Shown: positions 25,380 through 33,871 of the stretch, piece after piece | How the letters are laid out: each line of letters begins with the position of its first letter | Numbering within the stretch: position 1 is the first letter of the stretch | Source: Christensenella sp. UBA3944 | Lineage (GTDB): Bacteria; Bacillota; Clostridia; Christensenellales; DTU072 | DNA length: 56,869 nucleotides | Reading direction: 5' to 3' | NCBI GenBank assembly: GCA_002385605.1 | Contig: DGDU01000023.1 | Location: 1 to 56,869 of the forward strand | Notes under the pieces: model-generated | The model's input: only the letters and a program-made list of their open reading frames with translations | What the model was told of the DNA's origin: nothing | Databases searched by the model: none | Made by a program: the position numbers and the translations under genes

Positions 25380-25954
25380 TAACATACAGAATAAACGACA
25401 GAATTTATATCAACCTTACAAACCGCTGCTCCAACGCCTGCGAGTTTTGCGTAAGGATAGACGACAAATACAGCGATTTTAACCTCTGGCTGGAAAAAGA
25501 ACCCACCGCCGAAGAAATAATTGCCGAGCTAGGCGAGATGGAAGGCGCGTCCGAAATAGTCTTTTGCGGTTACGGCGAGCCCCTGTACAGGCTGGACGCT
25601 ATTATACCCGTAAGCGAGTACGCCCACAACAAGGGCAAAAAGACCAGGATAAACACAAACGGGCAGGCAAGGCACATAGCCGGCGAAGGCGTTGCCCAAA
25701 AACTTGCGGGCTACATAGATACCGTTTCGATATCCTTAAACGCCGGCGACGCCAAAAGTTATCAGGCTATATGCCACTCGCAGTTCGGTGAGCAGGCCTT
25801 CTACGATATTATTGATTTCGGCAGGGAATGTAAAAAGTATATCCCCCGTGTGGTGTTCTCCATTGTCGATGTCGTTGGCGAAGAACAAATCGAAAAGGCC
25901 AGAAAGATCGCCGAGGAGGTCGGCGCCGAGCTCAGGGTCAGGCGGTATATATAA
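25376..25954 (+). CDS. TatD-associated radical SAM protein
   Basis: 192 residues. The radical SAM cluster motif is CSNACEFC (CX3CX2C) at about residue 18, followed by FCGYGEPLYR and TRINTNGQA, which match the SAM-binding blocks, and SISLNAGDAKSY. The family is known as TatD-associated (short radical SAM proteins encoded next to tatD); the reaction is not established. The ATG overlaps the tatD stop (ATGA), so the two are translationally coupled. There is no extra Fe-S domain. The protein ends shortly after the core barrel, in line with other members. Confidence 0.88.
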   Translation: MITYRINDRIYINLTNRCSNACEFCVRIDDKYSDFNLWLEKEPTAEEIIAELGEMEGASEIVFCGYGEPLYRLDAIIPVSEYAHNKGKKTRINTNGQARHIAGEGVAQKLAGYIDTVSISLNAGDAKSYQAICHSQFGEQAFYDIIDFGRECKKYIPRVVFSIVDVVGEEQIEKARKIAEEVGAELRVRRYI

Positions 25955-25956
25955 AA

Positions 25957-26049
25957 TCAAAAAGGGCAAAACGATTTACGCTTTGCCCCCATTAAACCTT
26001 TGTGTATCGATAGATAATCTTTAGTGTAGTATTTTGTAGTCTTTTGTAT
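25957..26049 (-). ncRNA. Predicted small RNA antisense to the rsmA upstream region
   Basis: A complete promoter on the minus strand (26084-26056) is followed about 90 bases later by an intrinsic terminator: GGGCAAA (25964-25970) pairs with TTTGCCC (25982-25988), and on the minus strand the hairpin runs into TTTTT. No protein gene lies on the minus strand here. The transcript would start with an A-rich unstructured stretch and end in the hairpin. The only ORF is 11 codons and overlaps the terminator. The hairpin has no T-run in the plus direction, so it is not a good terminator for the gene ending at 25954. Confidence 0.45.
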
Positions 26050-26071
26050 GTTTATAGTATATCATACAAAA
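26042..26071. promoter_or_regulatory. 9-bp perfect inverted repeat around the small-RNA -10 box
   Basis: TTTTGTATG (26042-26050) and CATACAAAA (26063-26071) are separated by 12 bases that contain the minus-strand TATACT. The position suits a repressor site controlling the antisense transcript and possibly rsmA. Confidence 0.45.
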
Positions 26072-26084
26072 CGGCAAAGGGCAA
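26056..26084 (-). promoter_or_regulatory. Promoter of the predicted antisense small RNA
   Basis: On the minus strand, TTGCCC (26084-26079), 17-base spacer, TATACT (26061-26056), with TG one base upstream of the -10 (extended -10). Confidence 0.6.
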
Positions 26085-26093
26085 TAGGAAATA

Positions 26094-26933
26094 ATGGAAA
26101 TACAGCAAATTTTACGCAAATACGATTTCCGCTTCAAGAAAAGCCTGGGGCAGAACTTTATAGCCGACAAGGGCTTGCTTTCCGCCATAGTGCGAGACGC
26201 CGGCATAGAAAATACCGACCTCGTACTGGAGATAGGCGCGGGAGCGGGTACACTTACGCGCGAACTGAGCGAAAAAGCCGCCGAGGTTTACGCCTTCGAG
26301 GTGGACGAATCCCTTGCCCCCATTCTTGCCGAAAACCTAAGCGAGCTTGACAATGTAAAGGTATATTTCAGGGACATACTTAAGATGACCGACCCGCAGG
26401 TAGAGGAAATAACGGGCGGAAGGGCGTTTAAGGTTGCCGCCAACCTGCCGTACTACATTACCACCCCGCTTATTATGAGGTTTTTGGAAAGCCGGCTGCC
26501 CGTAACCTCGCTTACAGTTATGGTGCAGAAAGAGGTTGCAGACAGGCTAATAGCAAAGCCCTCGACCCCCGAATACGGGGCTATAACCCTTGCCGTAAGG
26601 CAAAGAGGGGACGCGAAGATTGTCCGCAAGGTATCAAAAAATATGTTCTACCCCGCACCCAAAGTGGACAGCGCGGTTGTAAGAATAGACATAAACCACC
26701 CCCGCGACCTCTCCCCCGAAGGCAAAACCTTAAGCAGGCTTATAAAAGCCGGCTTTGCCATGCGAAGGAAAACACTTGTCAACAATATATCGATGGCTTT
26801 CGGGTTATCCAAGGAAGCAGCTATTGCGATTATAAAATCGGCGGGGCTTCCCGAAACAATAAGGGGCGAAGCTTTGGATTTGGATAATTATAAGGCCTTA
26901 GCCGCGGCCATATCCGCGCTTAAAGAGAGCTAA
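26094..26933 (+). CDS. rsmA: 16S rRNA (adenine1518/1519-N6)-dimethyltransferase
   Basis: 279 residues. KSLGQNFIADKGLL opens the protein; EIGAGAGTLTREL is the S-adenosylmethionine site; NLPYYITTPLI is the family motif for adenine binding. It dimethylates two adjacent adenines in helix 45 of 16S rRNA late in 30S assembly. AGGAAATA precedes the ATG. tatD and rsmA are often close in Bacillota, and an rnmV gene frequently lies between them; none is present here. The upstream region carries a palindrome and an antisense transcription unit. Confidence 0.97.
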   Translation: MEIQQILRKYDFRFKKSLGQNFIADKGLLSAIVRDAGIENTDLVLEIGAGAGTLTRELSEKAAEVYAFEVDESLAPILAENLSELDNVKVYFRDILKMTDPQVEEITGGRAFKVAANLPYYITTPLIMRFLESRLPVTSLTVMVQKEVADRLIAKPSTPEYGAITLAVRQRGDAKIVRKVSKNMFYPAPKVDSAVVRIDINHPRDLSPEGKTLSRLIKAGFAMRRKTLVNNISMAFGLSKEAAIAIIKSAGLPETIRGEALDLDNYKALAAAISALKES

Positions 26934-26958
26934 GTTTTTCAATAAAGAATAACGATAT

Positions 26959-26983
26959 CACGCCCCAAGCGGGGCGTGTTTTT
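26959..26983 (+). terminator. Rho-independent terminator after rsmA
   Basis: Perfect stem CACGCCCC/GGGGCGTG, loop AAGC, then TTTTTCT. Confidence 0.88.
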
Positions 26984-27051
26984 CTAATAATCTTAAGTAG
27001 GGCGGCATATATTATAACGGTTAGATACTTTTTTGGAGGTAGGGAAAAGTT

Positions 27052-28107
27052 ATGTCGCTTATCAAACGGTCCGTTGTACTACATAAAGAGCAAACAAAAG
27101 GCGTTTTTACGATAATCAGGCTGGGAGACACGGTAGGGGCGAAAATCGCCCTTAACGACCCTATAAAGGGCACTCTTTGGGCGGGAGTTAAGGTGGGCGA
27201 CGAGCCCCAGCAGAATTTTGAGTTGGACAAACAGATTACCGAACTTAATATAAATTGCTCGATTTGCTTCAACGACAGCATAGGCGTTGTGATTATTGAT
27301 GGCAGCGGCAATCCTTACGCTTACGGCGGCGTGCGCGAAACGGTGTCCGTCAACCAGATAAAAGACGCCATGAACAACATAGCAATCGAGGCGCCGGCCG
27401 AGGAAGCCCCCGAAGTTTCGAAGCCGGCCGAGGAAGCGCCCGAAGTTTTGAAGCCGGCCGAGCCGCAAAAGGACGAGCCCGAAATTATAGCCTTCGACGA
27501 GCCCGCGACGGTAATCAGGGCGGAAACGGTACAGGAGAAGCCCGCTTATGCCGATAGCAGGAAGGATAACTTCGACGCTTATATAAACTCTATGCCAAAC
27601 CCTTCACACGCCAAACCGCCCACAGACGAGTCCGAAAGGGACTTCAGGCAGAGCAGGGCGGCAAGGCCCGCGGCGCAGCCGATAAACGAAATCAAGGAAG
27701 AACCGATAAAGCAGGAACAGCCGCAAGCGGTACCCGAAAGCGACAGAAAGAGAGCCGAAAACCCATTTAACATACCAAAGGCAAAAAACTTTTACCAGAT
27801 GGTAAGAGGCAGGCTCGAGGAGATTATGACTATAAATCCCAAGGAGCCCGAGCTTGAGAGAATAATACCCGACAGCGAATGGGTAAAGGTGCGCTACGAC
27901 GGCGAGGACTATTATGTTGTGGGCAGGCTGTACGAGAACAATGTCGTAACCTACATAGGATACGGTGTGCCCGGGGTGGAAAATATCCGCCCGCCAAAGG
28001 AAGCCGAGGAGCTTTGCGACTTCCTCCCCCTCCCGAACAAGCACGGCGCGGGATACTGGCTGATGTTCCAGAAGGCGGATGACGGCACTCTAAGCAAAGA
28101 CTTATAA
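27052..28107 (+). CDS. Protein of unknown function with Pro/Glu/Ala-rich repeat linker
   Basis: 351 residues with three visible parts. Residues 1-105 are a beta-rich globular domain (RSVVLHKEQTKGVFTIIRLG, ICFNDSIGVVIIDG). Residues 110-235 are a low-complexity acidic linker containing the tandem PAEEAPEV-KPAEEAPEV repeat. Residues 240-351 are a second conserved-looking domain (NFYQMVRGRLEEIM, WVKVRYDGEDYYVVGRLY, GYGVPGVENIRPP, WLMFQ). There is no signal peptide or membrane segment, so it is probably cytoplasmic. GGAGGTAGGG precedes the ATG. I do not recognise either domain. It lies convergent to dnaE and has no clear operon partner. Confidence 0.75.
   Translation: MSLIKRSVVLHKEQTKGVFTIIRLGDTVGAKIALNDPIKGTLWAGVKVGDEPQQNFELDKQITELNINCSICFNDSIGVVIIDGSGNPYAYGGVRETVSVNQIKDAMNNIAIEAPAEEAPEVSKPAEEAPEVLKPAEPQKDEPEIIAFDEPATVIRAETVQEKPAYADSRKDNFDAYINSMPNPSHAKPPTDESERDFRQSRAARPAAQPINEIKEEPIKQEQPQAVPESDRKRAENPFNIPKAKNFYQMVRGRLEEIMTINPKEPELERIIPDSEWVKVRYDGEDYYVVGRLYENNVVTYIGYGVPGVENIRPPKEAEELCDFLPLPNKHGAGYWLMFQKADDGTLSKDL
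27393..27462 (+). repeat. 30-bp tandem repeat, 2.3 copies, inside the unknown gene
   Basis: Unit starts at 27393 and 27423, with a partial third at 27453 (GCCGGCCGAG). The copies differ at a few bases and encode PAEEAPEVSK and PAEEAPEVLK. Confidence 0.85.
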
Positions 28108-28124
28108 GGTATAGTATTGCAGAA

Positions 28125-28155
28125 AACAAAAAAGGGTTGCATTGTGCAACCCTTT
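28125..28155 (-). terminator. Terminator of dnaE (possibly bidirectional)
   Basis: Perfect 11-bp stem AAAGGGTTGCA/TGCAACCCTTT with a three-base loop, 17 bases beyond the dnaE stop. On the minus strand it ends in a run of T followed by GTTTTC; on the plus strand the T-tract is poor. Confidence 0.82.
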
Positions 28156-28172
28156 ATTAATAACTTGTCGGC

Positions 28173-31100
28173 TTATATTATCTTTATATTCTCGCTTCCC
28201 ACAATCCCGATTAATTCCTTCTGCAGAGCCTCAAGGTTTCCAACTCTTATATTATGCAGGAACACCTTTTTGTCCACCTGGATTTTAACGGGGTAGCGCC
28301 CCGGGTGCGCCCTAAGAATGTCGCACACGCGCTCGTATTTGCCGTTGTCGCCCGAAAACAACCTTATGCACAGCGTGCGGTTGTCGTTTACAGGTTCTTC
28401 GGGCTCTACATCTTTTGCCGCGAGATCCCAGGGGGTCAGCTCGTCTACTGTAATCTTTACATCATCGTCGCGAAGGCTAAGCCTTCCCTTTACACGGACA
28501 AGGGTGTCCTTTTCGAGGTATCGTTTGCACCTCTCTAAGGCTCTCGAGAATAATACAAGCTCGATGCGGTCGTATACATCTTCGAGAATGCCAACCGCCA
28601 TTTCCTTGCTGTCTTTGGTGCGCTTTATGGCATAGTCGGCAAGTATGCCGCCTGTGTATACTTCCATATTGTCCTCGACAAGGGACTCCTCGGGGATATC
28701 TTCGATTATGCTTTCGTCCTCCTCAAAGTCGTTCTCGTCCCTTCGCTTTGGAAGCATGGAGGTGTTGAAGTTAAAGTTCCTGAAGTCCTCCTCGTAGCCA
28801 GCGAGAGGATGCCCCGTTATATACATGCCCAGCATTTCCTTTTCCATAAGGAGCTTTTCGCGGTTGTTGAATTCCTTGCAGTGTAGGTATTTATAGGGCG
28901 CGGCTTCCTCGCCCAGCATATCGAATATGTTTATCTGGTTGCTGGAAGAAAGCTTGTTCCTGCGGTCGACATCGGTTAAGATCTCCTCATAGTTTGCCAT
29001 TAAAGTAGCTCTGTTAAGCCCGAAGCAGTCGAGAGCGCCGCCCTTTATGAGGCTTTCGATGGCGCGCTTGTTGAGTATGCCGTGGGTGCGCTCGAGGAAA
29101 TCATATAAATCCTTAAACTCGCCGTTAGCCGAGCGCTCCTCTTTTATCTTTTCGGTGGCCGATTTGCCCACATTTTTTATGCAGGCAAGCCCGTAACGGA
29201 TACCCCTGCCTTCCGGATAGAACAGGGGCTCAGACTTGTTAATATCGGGCGGGAGCAGCGAGATATTCAATTCTTTAAGAACCTGAAGGTATTTTTCGAT
29301 ATCCTTAGGGTTGTTTATACGGTTATTGATAACCGCCGCCATGAACTCTGTGGGGTAGTAGCGCTTGTAGTAGGCGGTTTCGTAGGCGAGGTAGGCGTAA
29401 GCCGCCGCGTGCGACTTGTTGAAGGCGTACTGGGCGAAGCTTTGCATTTCGTTAAAGATGGATTCGGCGACCTCTGCGGGTATGCCGTTCCGTACGCAGC
29501 CGGGAATCCTGACAACGCCGTTTTCTTCCAACCCGTAGATAAACACCTGCTTTTCCTTGGGTATCTGGTCCATCTTCTTTTTGGAGATTATGCTGCGGAA
29601 CTTGTCTGCGCGCGTCATATCGTAACCCGCTAGCACCCGGGTTATCATCATCGCCTGTTCCTGGTAGACGATAATACCGAAGGTAACCTTAAGGATGGGC
29701 TCCAAGGCGGGGTGCTTGTACTTTATTTGGGTGGGGTCTTTGCGGTTTTCGAGATAGGTGTCGATGTTAGCCATAGGCCCGGGGCGATACATCGAAATAC
29801 CCGCTATAAGATCTTCCATGTTCTCGGGGCGCAGGCGGGTCATGAACTTTTTCATGCCTCCGCTTTCAAGCTGGAACACGCCATCGGTGTTGCCGGTCGA
29901 AATTAACTCGAATGTGCCGGGGTCTTCGTAGCCGATTTTCTTGAAATCCACATCGACGCCGCTTCGTTCAAGCACATAATCGTGCGCCATCTTGACATCG
30001 GTAAGGGTCATCAGCGCGAGGAAGTCCATTTTGAGAAGCCCCAGGCGCTCGACTTCGACCATCGTGAACTGCGTGGTTACCTCGTCGCCGTTTTTGGCAA
30101 GAGGGATGGTGTCCAACGCGGGGTTTTTGTATATAACGACGCCCGCGGCGTGCATACCCGTGTTGCGGGGCATGCCCTCAAGCTGCATGGCGATGTCTAT
30201 TACCTGCTTGTAAGTGGGGTAGGTATTGTATTGCTCTATAAGTTCCTTTACTGCGTAAGGCGATTCGGGGTTTATGAGGTCTTTTATGTGTACCTTGCTG
30301 TCGTTTTCGCCGTAGTCGACTATGTTTTTGGTTATCTTTGATACATCAGAAAAGGGCAGGCGGAACACCCTGGCAACATCCTTGATGGCGGATTTACGCT
30401 TAAGCCTGCCGAAAGTAATAATCTGGCTGATGTGATCCTCGCCGTATTTATCCTTAACATATTGGATAACCTCGCCCCTTCGGTTGTAGCAGAAGTCTAT
30501 ATCGAAGTCGGGCATCGAGGTACGGTTGACATTCAAAAACCTCTCGAATATCAGGTTGTATTTCAAGGGGTCGACATTGGTTATTTCGATGGCATAGGCT
30601 ACGATGCTTCCCACGCCGCTGCCTCTGCCCGCGCCTACGGGTATGCCGTGCGAGATAGCGTAGTTAATAAAGTCCCAAACTATGAGGTAGTATTCGCTGA
30701 AGCCCATGTCGATTATGACTTTAAGCTCGGTTTCGGCGCGCTCGCGGATTTCGTCCGTTATCTGCCCGTACCGCCTCATAAGCCCCTCGTAGGTTAGCTT
30801 GCGCAGGTATTCGGGCGGGGTCAGCCCGTCGGGGCAGGGGTATTTGGGAAGCTGATATTTATTGAACTCGAAAGTGACATCGCACTTTTCGATAATCTCG
30901 TAAGGGGTATCCAGCGCTTCGGGGCACCACCCGAGGCGCTCCGCCATTTCGTCGTAGGTCTTTAGATAAAACTCCTCGACATCGAAGCGCATGGGGTTGG
31001 GCTCGTCTATGTAGGTGTTTGTCTGAATGCAGATCATGACATCCTGCATTTTGCTGTCGCTTTTTTTTATATAATGCACATCGTTGGTCGCCACGCATTT

Positions 31101-31694
31101 TACGCCTATTTCACGGGCTATGCGCACCAGCAGGGGGTTTATTTCGGCCTGTTCGGGTATGCCGTGGTCTTGTAATTCGATGTAGAAGTCGCCTTCGGCG
31201 AACATATTTTTAAGCCTTAGGGCGTAACTCTTCGCGCCCTCGTAATCGTTGGCAAGCAACCGCCTGGGGATTGCGCCAGCGAGGCATGCCGAAAGGCATA
31301 TAAGCCCTTCGCTGTGCTTTTCCAAAAGATTAAGGTCGATGCGGGGCTTGTAGTAGTAGCCCTCGACAAAGGAAAGCGAACTTAGCTTGGAAAGGTTTTT
31401 ATACCCGTCGTTGGATTTGGCGAGCAGGATAAGATGGTACATTTCGTTATTGCGGGAGTCGCGGCGGTGCATGTCCTCGGTAACATAAAATTCGCTGCCG
31501 ATTATAGGCTTTATGCCCGCTTTTTTGCAGGTTTCCCAAAATTGAATGGTACCGTAAAGGTTGCCGTGGTCTGTCATGGCGACGGCTGGCGCCCCCATCT
31601 GAACGACGCGTGGGATAAGCCTGTCTATGCGCGCTGCCCCGTCCAGAAGGCTGTATTCGGTGTGGACATGCAGGTGAATGAAGGGTTTGGACAT
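28173..31694 (-). CDS. dnaE: DNA polymerase III alpha subunit (DnaE type)
   Basis: 1173 residues, full length. The N-terminal PHP domain begins HLHVHTEYSLLDGAA and retains the metal-binding His residues (MTDHGNLYG). The polymerase core has the catalytic aspartates in MPDFDIDFCYNRRGEV, GRGSGVGSIVAY and GITHGMHAAGVV-like text (NTGMHAAGVV). The C-terminal part has helix-hairpin-helix and an OB-fold (ADYAIKRTKDSKEMAVGILED). There is no separate 3'-5' exonuclease domain, as expected for DnaE. AAGGAG precedes the ATG. It is downstream of whiA and the HPr gene on the same strand. Confidence 0.97.
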   Translation of the reverse strand: MSKPFIHLHVHTEYSLLDGAARIDRLIPRVVQMGAPAVAMTDHGNLYGTIQFWETCKKAGIKPIIGSEFYVTEDMHRRDSRNNEMYHLILLAKSNDGYKNLSKLSSLSFVEGYYYKPRIDLNLLEKHSEGLICLSACLAGAIPRRLLANDYEGAKSYALRLKNMFAEGDFYIELQDHGIPEQAEINPLLVRIAREIGVKCVATNDVHYIKKSDSKMQDVMICIQTNTYIDEPNPMRFDVEEFYLKTYDEMAERLGWCPEALDTPYEIIEKCDVTFEFNKYQLPKYPCPDGLTPPEYLRKLTYEGLMRRYGQITDEIRERAETELKVIIDMGFSEYYLIVWDFINYAISHGIPVGAGRGSGVGSIVAYAIEITNVDPLKYNLIFERFLNVNRTSMPDFDIDFCYNRRGEVIQYVKDKYGEDHISQIITFGRLKRKSAIKDVARVFRLPFSDVSKITKNIVDYGENDSKVHIKDLINPESPYAVKELIEQYNTYPTYKQVIDIAMQLEGMPRNTGMHAAGVVIYKNPALDTIPLAKNGDEVTTQFTMVEVERLGLLKMDFLALMTLTDVKMAHDYVLERSGVDVDFKKIGYEDPGTFELISTGNTDGVFQLESGGMKKFMTRLRPENMEDLIAGISMYRPGPMANIDTYLENRKDPTQIKYKHPALEPILKVTFGIIVYQEQAMMITRVLAGYDMTRADKFRSIISKKKMDQIPKEKQVFIYGLEENGVVRIPGCVRNGIPAEVAESIFNEMQSFAQYAFNKSHAAAYAYLAYETAYYKRYYPTEFMAAVINNRINNPKDIEKYLQVLKELNISLLPPDINKSEPLFYPEGRGIRYGLACIKNVGKSATEKIKEERSANGEFKDLYDFLERTHGILNKRAIESLIKGGALDCFGLNRATLMANYEEILTDVDRRNKLSSSNQINIFDMLGEEAAPYKYLHCKEFNNREKLLMEKEMLGMYITGHPLAGYEEDFRNFNFNTSMLPKRRDENDFEEDESIIEDIPEESLVEDNMEVYTGGILADYAIKRTKDSKEMAVGILEDVYDRIELVLFSRALERCKRYLEKDTLVRVKGRLSLRDDDVKITVDELTPWDLAAKDVEPEEPVNDNRTLCIRLFSGDNGKYERVCDILRAHPGRYPVKIQVDKKVFLHNIRVGNLEALQKELIGIVGSENIKII

Positions 31695-31760
31695 TTATTA
31701 CTCCTTTGTGTTACGGCAATAAAACGCCTTAGAATGCGGTAAATATATTGCCGCGCTTAT

Positions 31761-31776
31761 GCCCCGAAAGCGGGGC
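31761..31776. other. Hairpin between the HPr gene and dnaE
   Basis: GCCCCG-AAAG-CGGGGC with no T-run on either strand. It may slow transcription or protect an mRNA end between the two genes. Confidence 0.4.
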
Positions 31777-31781
31777 CTATG

Positions 31782-32024
31782 TTATAGCAGGTCGTAAAGG
31801 GCTTCGAAGGCCGACCGCTCGTCCTCGCCCTGTACGGCAAGGTAAACATAGTCGTCCTTTTTTATGTTAAGGCTGATAAGCCCCATGATGCTCTTTGCGT
31901 TTACGGTGATGTTGTCTTTGATGATCTGCACGCTGCTAAGGTACTTGCTTGCCGCCTGCGCGAACACGGCGCAGTCCTCGGCTTTAAGCCCGTTGGGGCG
32001 TGTGATTTTCTTCCCTTTAATCAT
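31782..32024 (-). CDS. HPr-like protein lacking the active-site His (Crh-like)
   Basis: 80 residues with the whole HPr fold pattern. The phosphocarrier motif GLHARPA is replaced by GLKAEDCA, so His15 is Lys, and Arg17 and Pro18 are also lost. The regulatory Ser46 block is conserved as NAKSIMGLISL, and GEDERSAFEAL closes the protein. In Bacillus subtilis the related Crh also lacks His15, lies in the whiA operon and acts only as a Ser-phosphorylated corepressor with CcpA. By analogy this is a regulatory, not sugar-transporting, HPr. It overlaps the whiA end by eight bases; GAGAGGT precedes the ATG. Confidence 0.85.
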   Translation of the reverse strand: MIKGKKITRPNGLKAEDCAVFAQAASKYLSSVQIIKDNITVNAKSIMGLISLNIKKDDYVYLAVQGEDERSAFEALYDLL

Positions 32025-32979
32025 TTTTACCTCTCAATTCGTCGGCTATTTGTATGATTTTGCGGAGCCTGTGGTTTAGCCCGCTTCTCGAAGTGGGATA
32101 TTTGAGATGCTTAAGAAGCTCGGTAAGCGAGGCGTCGGGATAGGCCCGCCTTGTTTCGGCGGTGTCCCTCAGATATTCTTCCAGATAGCTCAGCCCCGCA
32201 CGCTTTTCTATAAACGCTATGGCGTCCAGTTGCTTGGACGACGCCGTGAGCGTTTTGTCGATGTTTGCGACCTCGCAGTTGGTGCGCCTGTTGGCATCGT
32301 TTCGCAGGGAGCGCGAGGCTATTATATTGTTTAGGGTATACAGCGCCCCGGTCGCGCCCAAAGCGATAAGCAGGTCGCCTATCTTTTCGCTGTCTTTAAG
32401 ATATACCCGGTAATTATTCCTTATCGACCTTACGGACGGCTTTACGCCCAGCCCTTCCATTACCTCGGCGGCAAAGAGGGCGCTTTGTTTTGTCGAAAGA
32501 AGTATCTCCAGGCTGTATCCCTTGCTGTTTGCCTTCTGCGTGTCGCCCGACAGCGTGAGCGAACCCGCCGCGCAGAATACGCCCTTTAGGTAGCTTTTTT
32601 TGCAGCAGGGCTCCTCGACCGTTTGGGGCGAGGCCGTTTCGGCTATGCCGTAAGGGGGCTCGAATATCCCCATGCTTTGCAGGATTGGCGAAGCCGTGGC
32701 CGCGTCGAGGCGGATTTCGTATACCACCCGCTGCCCGAGGGACATCTCCTTATCCTTTTTTACTATGGCGGGCTCTTTGCCCGTAATCTGGCTTAACAGG
32801 GAGGCGCACTTTTTAATCAGCTCCTCGTTCTGGTTCTGGAGTATCAGCCCCAGCCCCTCGCGCCCGATGGAAAGGCTTCCGCAGCCCGCTATCGCGCCCG
32901 CCAGAAAGGCGAGGCGGCAGCACTCCGCGGTGGTTTTTTGCGCAAGTATTTCCTCTTTTACGGTTATCGCTGTGCTCAA
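32017..32979 (-). CDS. whiA: Sporulation/cell-division regulator WhiA
   Basis: 320 residues from a TTG start with AGGA eight bases upstream. The N-terminal part has the degenerate LAGLIDADG-type halves (FLAGAIAGCGSLSI, YLKGVFCAAGSLTL). The C-terminal part has the WhiA helix-turn-helix domain: NCEVANIDKTLTASSKQ, LPYLEEY-like text (LSYLEEYLRDTAETR), and HLKYPTSRSGLNHRLRKI at the end. WhiA is a DNA-binding protein affecting cell division and chromosome segregation in Bacillota and sporulation in Actinobacteria. It lies between murB (one base gap) and the HPr-like gene. No rapZ or yvcK is present. Confidence 0.95.
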   Translation of the reverse strand: MSTAITVKEEILAQKTTAECCRLAFLAGAIAGCGSLSIGREGLGLILQNQNEELIKKCASLLSQITGKEPAIVKKDKEMSLGQRVVYEIRLDAATASPILQSMGIFEPPYGIAETASPQTVEEPCCKKSYLKGVFCAAGSLTLSGDTQKANSKGYSLEILLSTKQSALFAAEVMEGLGVKPSVRSIRNNYRVYLKDSEKIGDLLIALGATGALYTLNNIIASRSLRNDANRRTNCEVANIDKTLTASSKQLDAIAFIEKRAGLSYLEEYLRDTAETRRAYPDASLTELLKHLKYPTSRSGLNHRLRKIIQIADELRGKND

Positions 32980-32980
32980 T

Positions 32981-33871
32981 TTACTGTCCTATGATTTTAA
33001 TTTCGGGTTGTAATTCTATCATATACTCGCCGTACACCATTGCTTTGGCGAGATCCATAAGCCAAAAGTAATCCGAAGCGGTGCCTTCACCGGTATTTAC
33101 TATGAAGTTGGCGTGCTTTTCGCTAATAGCCGCCCCTCCGTGCCTGAAGCCCTTTAGCCCCACCGAGTCTATTAGGTAACCCGCGGGGTAGAGGTCGGGG
33201 TTTTTGAAGGCGCAGCCCAGCGACGGCTCCCGCGGCTGGTTATCTAAACGCTCTTTTATGTAGGCTTCGGTTTTTTGCGCCGCCCCGGTGCTTTCGGATA
33301 ATCCGAACGCCGCCGAGTATATTATTTTGCCGTCGAAAACACCCCCGCTGTTTCGGTAGGCGAAGGGGATTTCCTCCTTGCTTAGCCTTATTGAAACCCC
33401 TTCGTTTATGTCGAAGCAGTCCGCCCATAGCAGGGTGTCGGCTGTCTGCGAGCCGAAGGCGCCGGCGTTCATATATACCGCCCCGCCTATTGTCGAGGGT
33501 ATGCCGCCCAGGGCTTCCAGTCCGCCCAGCCCGCTCTTCGCGGCAAAGGCGGCGGCTTTGGGGAGAAACTCTCCGCCCCCGCAGATTAAAGTATTGCCCT
33601 TGGCCGAAATTCCTTTAAGCCTTTTTGTAGATATCGTAAGCCCGAAGTACCCGCCGTCTTTAATGAGGGTATTGAAGCCTCCGCCCAGCACATAGAAGGG
33701 AACGCCGCTCCGCCTAACTATTCCGGAGATTTTTTCAAGGTCCTCAAGCGTTTCGGGATAAACTATGTATTTCAGCTTTCCCCCGCCTTTGTAGCCCGAA
33801 AAGTTTTTGGCGTCGCCGTCTGAATCGTACCGCAGCCCGCTGTTTTTTATAAGGCTAAGAATGTCTTTCAT
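32981..33871 (-). CDS. murB: UDP-N-acetylenolpyruvoylglucosamine reductase
   Basis: 296 residues. FAD-binding blocks are YVLGGGFNTLI and GGIPSTIGGAVYMNAGA. The active-site region has FAYRNSG with the conserved Arg, GLKGFRHGGAAISEKHANFIVN, and the motif LGCAFKNP at about residue 219. In the E. coli enzyme the equivalent position is the proton-donating Ser229 (GSFFKNP); here it is Cys. MurB reduces the enolpyruvyl group to lactate with NADPH, giving UDP-N-acetylmuramate for peptidoglycan. Its start overlaps the transporter gene by four bases. Confidence 0.95.
   Translation of the reverse strand: MKDILSLIKNSGLRYDSDGDAKNFSGYKGGGKLKYIVYPETLEDLEKISGIVRRSGVPFYVLGGGFNTLIKDGGYFGLTISTKRLKGISAKGNTLICGGGEFLPKAAAFAAKSGLGGLEALGGIPSTIGGAVYMNAGAFGSQTADTLLWADCFDINEGVSIRLSKEEIPFAYRNSGGVFDGKIIYSAAFGLSESTGAAQKTEAYIKERLDNQPREPSLGCAFKNPDLYPAGYLIDSVGLKGFRHGGAAISEKHANFIVNTGEGTASDYFWLMDLAKAMVYGEYMIELQPEIKIIGQ

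Noticed and set aside
25964..25998. An 11-codon ORF (ATG with AGG upstream) at the 3' end of the predicted small RNA
   Set aside because: It coincides with the terminator stem, so translation would destroy termination; more likely a by-product of the hairpin sequence.
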